A program made the position numbers and the translations under genes. From contig JBFWQE010000191.1 in the NCBI GenBank assembly GCA_050249615.1, forward strand, positions 1 to 9,540: 9,540 nucleotides of DNA, in the 5' to 3' direction. The notes beneath the pieces are model-generated. The model was not told where the DNA came from and did not search any database. It was given only the letters and a program-made list of their open reading frames with translations. Positions 6,645 through 9,540 of the stretch are shown here, piece after piece. Every line of letters begins with the position of its first letter. Position 1 is the first letter of the stretch. This DNA is from VFZN01 sp050249615. Its GTDB lineage: Bacteria > Acidobacteriota > Vicinamibacteria > Vicinamibacterales > UBA2999.

Positions 6645-8054
6645 TCACTTGTCCTCGAGTCCGGCCGGCGCGAAGCGGGCCAGTCGGACGGACCATGCCG
6701 GCGGGCGCTGGTCCCGCAGCTCGGCGCGCTCTTTCGTCACGACGGCGGCGCGCACGAGGTGGGCGCCGAGGAACTTGATCGGCTCCGGAGGAAACCGCCC
6801 GGCGGATCGGCCGATCAGCGGATGCCGTCCCCATTCGTCCGACGCGTCGAGCGCCATCGCCGCAAGAATCCGCCCGCCGACGACACTCGGCCCGACGCCG
6901 TTGCCGCTCCAGCCGATGCCGTACACGATATGCGGACGTCCGCCGAGACGGCCGATCAACGGGAGGCTGCTCGGTGTCCGATCGATGGGCCCCGACCAGG
7001 CGTGGGTGACGGGCACGTCGGCGAGCGGGGGATAGTAGTGCCGGAAATCGGCCTCGACGTCCCGGGCGCGGCGCGGGCTGTGGTCGAAGGCCGGACCGAT
7101 GCGCCCGCCGAAGGCGATGGTCCAGCCACCCTTTCCGAATGCCACGCGGCCGTCACGCGTGACGCGGTAGTAGTCCACCATCGTCTGCGAGTCGGTGATG
7201 GCGAGGTCGGGGTGCCAGCCGAGCGCGGCCAGTCGCCCGGGAATCGGAGCGGTCGCGATCATGTCGCTCGAGATCACGGCAATGGACCGGGCCAGCTCGC
7301 GGATGCCGGCGGCCCACGCGTTCATCGCGATGACGAGCCGGTCCGCGACGAGCGTCGCGCCCCGCGCCCGCACCACGACGGGCCGGTCGCGGCTGAAGCC
7401 GTTCACCGTCGTGCCTTCGTGAATGCGGACGCCGAGTTCGAGGGCGCGTCGGCGCAGGCCGCGCGCGAGCGCGGCGGGCTGGACGATGGCGGCGGTGGAC
7501 TCGTAGACGCCGGCCCGGTGGGCGGGTGAACCGGCCATGCGCGCCACGTCGGCGGGCTCGACCCGGCGGAACGGCTCGACGCCCGCCCGCGCGCACGTCT
7601 CGAGCAGCCCCTCCCAGGCGCCGACCTGCGAGGCGCTCGTGGCCGTCCAGAGCCAGCCGCCCCGGCGGACGTCGGCATCGACGTGGTGCGCGGCGCAGAA
7701 CGCGCGAATCTCGTCGATGGCGTCTTCGGACTGCCGCGCGATGCGCACGGCGTCGGCCGCTCCGACCAGTCTGGCGAGCGAGGCGAGCTTGGGCCACCAC
7801 GAGAGCACGAAGCCGCCGTTCCGGCCCGAGGCGCCGCCGCCGCAGATGTCGCGCTCGAGGACGACGACGTCGCAGGACGGCTGTGCCTGCTTGATCCGGA
7901 TTGCGGTCCACAAGCCGACGTAGCCGCCGCCGATGATGGCCACGTCGGCGCGGGCGCGGCCGGTGAGCGGCGGCGCGGCGGGCGCGTCGCCGTCGATCTC
8001 CTGGAGCCAGAGGGAGCGATGCACGGACCTGAATGCTGTCCCGGCGCCGCGCAT
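6645..8054 (-). CDS. FAD-dependent oxidoreductase, DAO family (glycine/D-amino-acid oxidase-like)
   Basis: This encodes 469 residues, the usual length for the family. After the SLWLQE segment (14-19) comes the Rossmann dinucleotide motif ADVAIIGGGYVGLWTA (Gly42-x-Gly44-x2-Gly47), the acidic end of strand 2 (VVVLERD, Glu67) and GASGRNGG (74-81), a flavin-contact motif in DAO-fold enzymes. The C-terminal part has PLIGRLGG, YGIGWSGNGVGPSVVGGRILA (FAD-contact region) and FPPEPIKFLGAHLVR. These are features of the subgroup containing gamma-glutamylputrescine oxidase and related amine/amino-acid oxidoreductases; the substrate cannot be named from sequence. No signal peptide, so cytosolic. It starts 24 bp after the DsrE-like stop on the same strand, so cotranscription is likely. 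No strong ribosome site precedes ATG 8054; GTG 8024, just before the SLWL motif, is an alternative start. Confidence 0.9.
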   Translation of the reverse strand: MRGAGTAFRSVHRSLWLQEIDGDAPAAPPLTGRARADVAIIGGGYVGLWTAIRIKQAQPSCDVVVLERDICGGGASGRNGGFVLSWWPKLASLARLVGAADAVRIARQSEDAIDEIRAFCAAHHVDADVRRGGWLWTATSASQVGAWEGLLETCARAGVEPFRRVEPADVARMAGSPAHRAGVYESTAAIVQPAALARGLRRRALELGVRIHEGTTVNGFSRDRPVVVRARGATLVADRLVIAMNAWAAGIRELARSIAVISSDMIATAPIPGRLAALGWHPDLAITDSQTMVDYYRVTRDGRVAFGKGGWTIAFGGRIGPAFDHSPRRARDVEADFRHYYPPLADVPVTHAWSGPIDRTPSSLPLIGRLGGRPHIVYGIGWSGNGVGPSVVGGRILAAMALDASDEWGRHPLIGRSAGRFPPEPIKFLGAHLVRAAVVTKERAELRDQRPPAWSVRLARFAPAGLEDK

Positions 8055-8078
8055 GACTGGCGGTCGCGGTCCAGAGCG

Positions 8079-8510
8079 TCAGTGCCCGACCTTGATGTAG
8101 CCCCACCCGGCGCGCTGCCGGGCGACGATCGCACCGATGCCGTCGGGGACGATCTCGACGTTCGGCAGCAGCTGGCTCCTGTCGAGTTTCTGGTTCTTCA
8201 CCGCGATCCCGCAGACCTTGAAACTCGCTCCGAGATCGGCGATCGCTTTGGAGATCTCGCCCGCGCGCGTGGTCTTGTCGGTGATGACGAGGTCCAGCCC
8301 GCGCCCGTACATCACGACCTCGGCTTGGTTCCGCGGGTTCACGGCCTTCACTTCGTTGATCCAGCGAAGGACCGCCTGCTGGTCCAGCGGATCCGCACTG
8401 GTGAGATCGAACACGACCTTGTAGGGCTCCGGCTGCGACGTCTGTGCGTGCACACCGAGAGCGATGCCGGCAGAAACGACGGCGGCGATGAACACTGGCA
8501 GCAGCTTCAT
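8079..8510 (-). CDS. Periplasmic DsrE/DsrF-like family protein
   Basis: This encodes 143 residues from ATG 8510, fixed by AGGAGG (minus strand, at 8516-8521) five bases upstream. Residues 1-22 form a signal peptide (MKLLPVFIAAVV..., cleavage likely at VHA-Q). The mature part has the DsrE fold: YKVVFDLTS (30-38), a helix with VLRWINEVKAVNP (47-59), AEVVMYGRGLDLV (63-75), FKVCGIAVKNQ with the only Cys at 100, then LLPNVEIVPDGIGAIVARQRAGWGYIKVGH. DsrE-family proteins take part in sulfur relay or bind small ligands. In this signal-bearing subgroup the role is unknown, and Cys100 is the obvious candidate for sulfur or redox chemistry. It lies directly upstream of the FAD oxidoreductase gene (24 bp) and has its own promoter candidate, so it is probably the first gene of a two-gene unit. 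Confidence 0.9.
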   Translation of the reverse strand: MKLLPVFIAAVVSAGIALGVHAQTSQPEPYKVVFDLTSADPLDQQAVLRWINEVKAVNPRNQAEVVMYGRGLDLVITDKTTRAGEISKAIADLGASFKVCGIAVKNQKLDRSQLLPNVEIVPDGIGAIVARQRAGWGYIKVGH

Positions 8511-8569
8511 GGTGTCCTCCTGGCGGTGAACGGAAGGGCCAGTCGCGCGAGGAATCGGAAGGCCGACCG

Positions 8570-8578
8570 ATCATACCA
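8570..8578 (-). promoter_or_regulatory. Extended -10 promoter upstream of the DsrE-like gene
   Basis: The minus strand reads TGGTATGAT: a TG-n extension plus TATGAT, one base from the TATAAT consensus. It stands out in GC-rich DNA and would give a leader of roughly 50 nt before ATG 8510, with AGGAGG five bases before that start. No TTGACA-like -35 is seen at 17 bp, which extended -10 promoters can do without. It would drive the DsrE-like and FAD oxidoreductase genes. Confidence 0.5.
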
Positions 8579-8630
8579 GCGCCAGGCCTCGGACCGGGAG
8601 GGGTGGGGTACCGAGAGGCCCGTGCTCGTC

Positions 8631-8664
8631 CGGCCTTGCAAGGCCGAACTCGCTCCCGGGCGAG
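8631..8664 (-). terminator. Two tandem hairpins right after the serine hydrolase gene
   Basis: CTCGC/GCGAG (8649-8653 and 8660-8664) touches the serine hydrolase stop codon (8665-8667). It is followed on the minus strand by the perfect 16-base palindrome CGGCCTTGCAAGGCCG (8631-8646). Their place just downstream of the stop and upstream of the next promoter fits a transcript end. There is no T-tract, and the palindrome could instead bind a dimeric protein. Confidence 0.4.
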
Positions 8665-9540
8665 TCAGGGCTTGGCCACGCTGCGCGCGTCGATGCCCTG
8701 CATGATGCGGTTGGCGAGCGTCGACAGCCGGCCCAGCGTCGCTGGATCCAGCTCGTTGGAGAGAATCACCAGCGCCATGTTCAGCTGTGGCTGCAGGATG
8801 CAGAAGCTCGCGTAGCCGGGTATGGCGCCATCCTGCCAGATGACCTCCCGTTCCCCCTCGCGCAGCATCTGCCAGTTCAGCCCGATCGAGAACGCGTCGT
8901 CCTGGTAGGTCGGCTCGTGCGAGAGCGCAATGACCGCGTCATCGCCGTCGAGTTGCCAGGCGGCGTAGTTGAGCATGTCGGGCAACGTCGACTTGATCGC
9001 GCCCGCGCCCTGGAACTTGTCGGACGAGGGGCCCTGGACTCGTCCCTGCTCGTCGTAGCCGGGCGCCACGCGCCGCTCCTGTCCCGGCCGCAGGGTGATG
9101 ACGGTATCGTTCATCTCGAGCGGCGTGGTGATGCGCTCCCTGAGCAGGGTCTCCAGCGGTTTGCCGTGGACCCGTTCGAGCACATAACCGGCGAGCTGCG
9201 CAGCCGCGTTCGAGTACTGGAACCGGGCGCCTGGCGCTGCCTCGAGGGTGACCTTGTGCAGGGCGGCATCGAAGTCTGCCCTGCTGCTGCGGGCGACGAT
9301 CTCCTCTATGCGCTGCGGGAACGGCCGCGGATCCTGGAAGTCCGGCTGCGCTTCCGGCGGATTGGGCAGGATGAACGGCAGGCCGGAGCGGTGGTTGAGC
9401 AAGTGGAACAGCCGCACCGGCTGGCCGTCGAAGGCCAGGTTCGGATACGGACCCTCGAGGTGGAGCCGGACGTCGTCATCGAGCCTCAGCTTGTGCTCGA
9501 GGGCGGCCTGGGCCAGCAAGGCGCCGACAAAGGTCTTCGA
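8665..9540 (-). CDS. Serine beta-lactamase-fold hydrolase (class C / esterase / peptidase family), N-terminus outside window
   Basis: The frame stays open to the right window edge, so 291 codons plus stop are seen and the N-terminal part is missing; a TTG at 9519 is internal. The visible protein begins SKTFVGALLAQAALEHKL, the end of the S-x-x-K motif: Lys is at 9535-9537, and the catalytic Ser codon lies just outside the window. LFHLLNHRSGLP and the second motif Tyr-Ser-Asn (FQYSNAAAQLAGYVLE, Tyr codon at 9214-9216) follow. The third motif, usually KTG or HxG, reads WQDGAIPGYAS, with Gln in place of the basic or His residue (codon 8833-8835). This family covers class C beta-lactamases, D-aminopeptidases, esterases and penicillin-binding-like proteins; the lack of KTG points away from a true lactamase, but the substrate is unknown. 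Members are often exported; the signal region is not visible. No membrane helix is seen at the C-terminus. Confidence 0.88.
   Translation of the reverse strand, partial: SKTFVGALLAQAALEHKLRLDDDVRLHLEGPYPNLAFDGQPVRLFHLLNHRSGLPFILPNPPEAQPDFQDPRPFPQRIEEIVARSSRADFDAALHKVTLEAAPGARFQYSNAAAQLAGYVLERVHGKPLETLLRERITTPLEMNDTVITLRPGQERRVAPGYDEQGRVQGPSSDKFQGAGAIKSTLPDMLNYAAWQLDGDDAVIALSHEPTYQDDAFSIGLNWQMLREGEREVIWQDGAIPGYASFCILQPQLNMALVILSNELDPATLGRLSTLANRIMQGIDARSVAKP

Noticed and set aside
4337..6778. An 813-codon plus-strand open frame, and other long antisense frames across 481-4317
   Set aside because: They are low-stop frames opposite or offset from well-supported genes in GC-rich DNA. Their translations are rich in Arg, Ala, Ser and Pro with no family motif, and they cross the real intergenic regions.

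Overview
The window is GC-rich, compactly coded bacterial chromosome. It fits an environmental Acidobacteriota-like organism (for example Vicinamibacteria). This is an inference from base composition, GC-rich third positions and the gene repertoire: a COAP-type ice-binding-like adhesin, a secreted HEAT-repeat protein and GT39-type membrane glycosyltransferases. There is no rRNA or other phylogenetic marker to prove it. I see no tRNA, rRNA, CRISPR array, transposase, phage gene or plasmid function.

Layout from left to right: (1) the 3' end of a plus-strand gene, probably the C-terminal periplasmic tail of a GT39/ArnT-like glycosyltransferase (2-451); (2) converging on it, a complete minus-strand GT39-like polytopic membrane protein (481-2454, possibly starting at 2553); (3) upstream of that on the same strand, a secreted DUF3494/ice-binding-like protein with a post-COAP-like domain (2590-4194), separated from the glycosyltransferase by a strong hairpin at 2536-2569; (4) a 222-bp spacer; (5) a minus-strand exported HEAT-repeat protein built from a 31-residue (93-bp) tandem repeat (4417-5637); (6) divergent from it, a two-domain universal stress protein probably initiated at a TTG codon (5718-6596); (7) converging on the stress protein across a hairpin, a minus-strand pair made of a periplasmic DsrE-like protein (8079-8510) and a DAO-family FAD oxidoreductase (6645-8054), 24 bp apart and probably cotranscribed from an extended -10 promoter at about 8570; (8) the C-terminal part of a serine beta-lactamase-fold hydrolase (8665 to beyond 9540), cut by the window edge between its catalytic Ser and Lys codons.

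The genes do not form one obvious pathway. The common theme is cell-envelope and exported proteins: glycosyltransferases, a secreted adhesin-like protein, an exported HEAT scaffold, a periplasmic DsrE protein and possibly an exported hydrolase, with a cytosolic stress protein and an oxidoreductase. The most notable points are the hairpin that could hide the glycosyltransferase ribosome-binding site, the adhesin's domain layout with an acidic calcium-loop insert, the 93-bp HEAT repeats with a separate hexamer-coded Pro-Met tract, and the DsrE/FAD-oxidoreductase pair. I found no convincing new multi-gene defence or mobile system.
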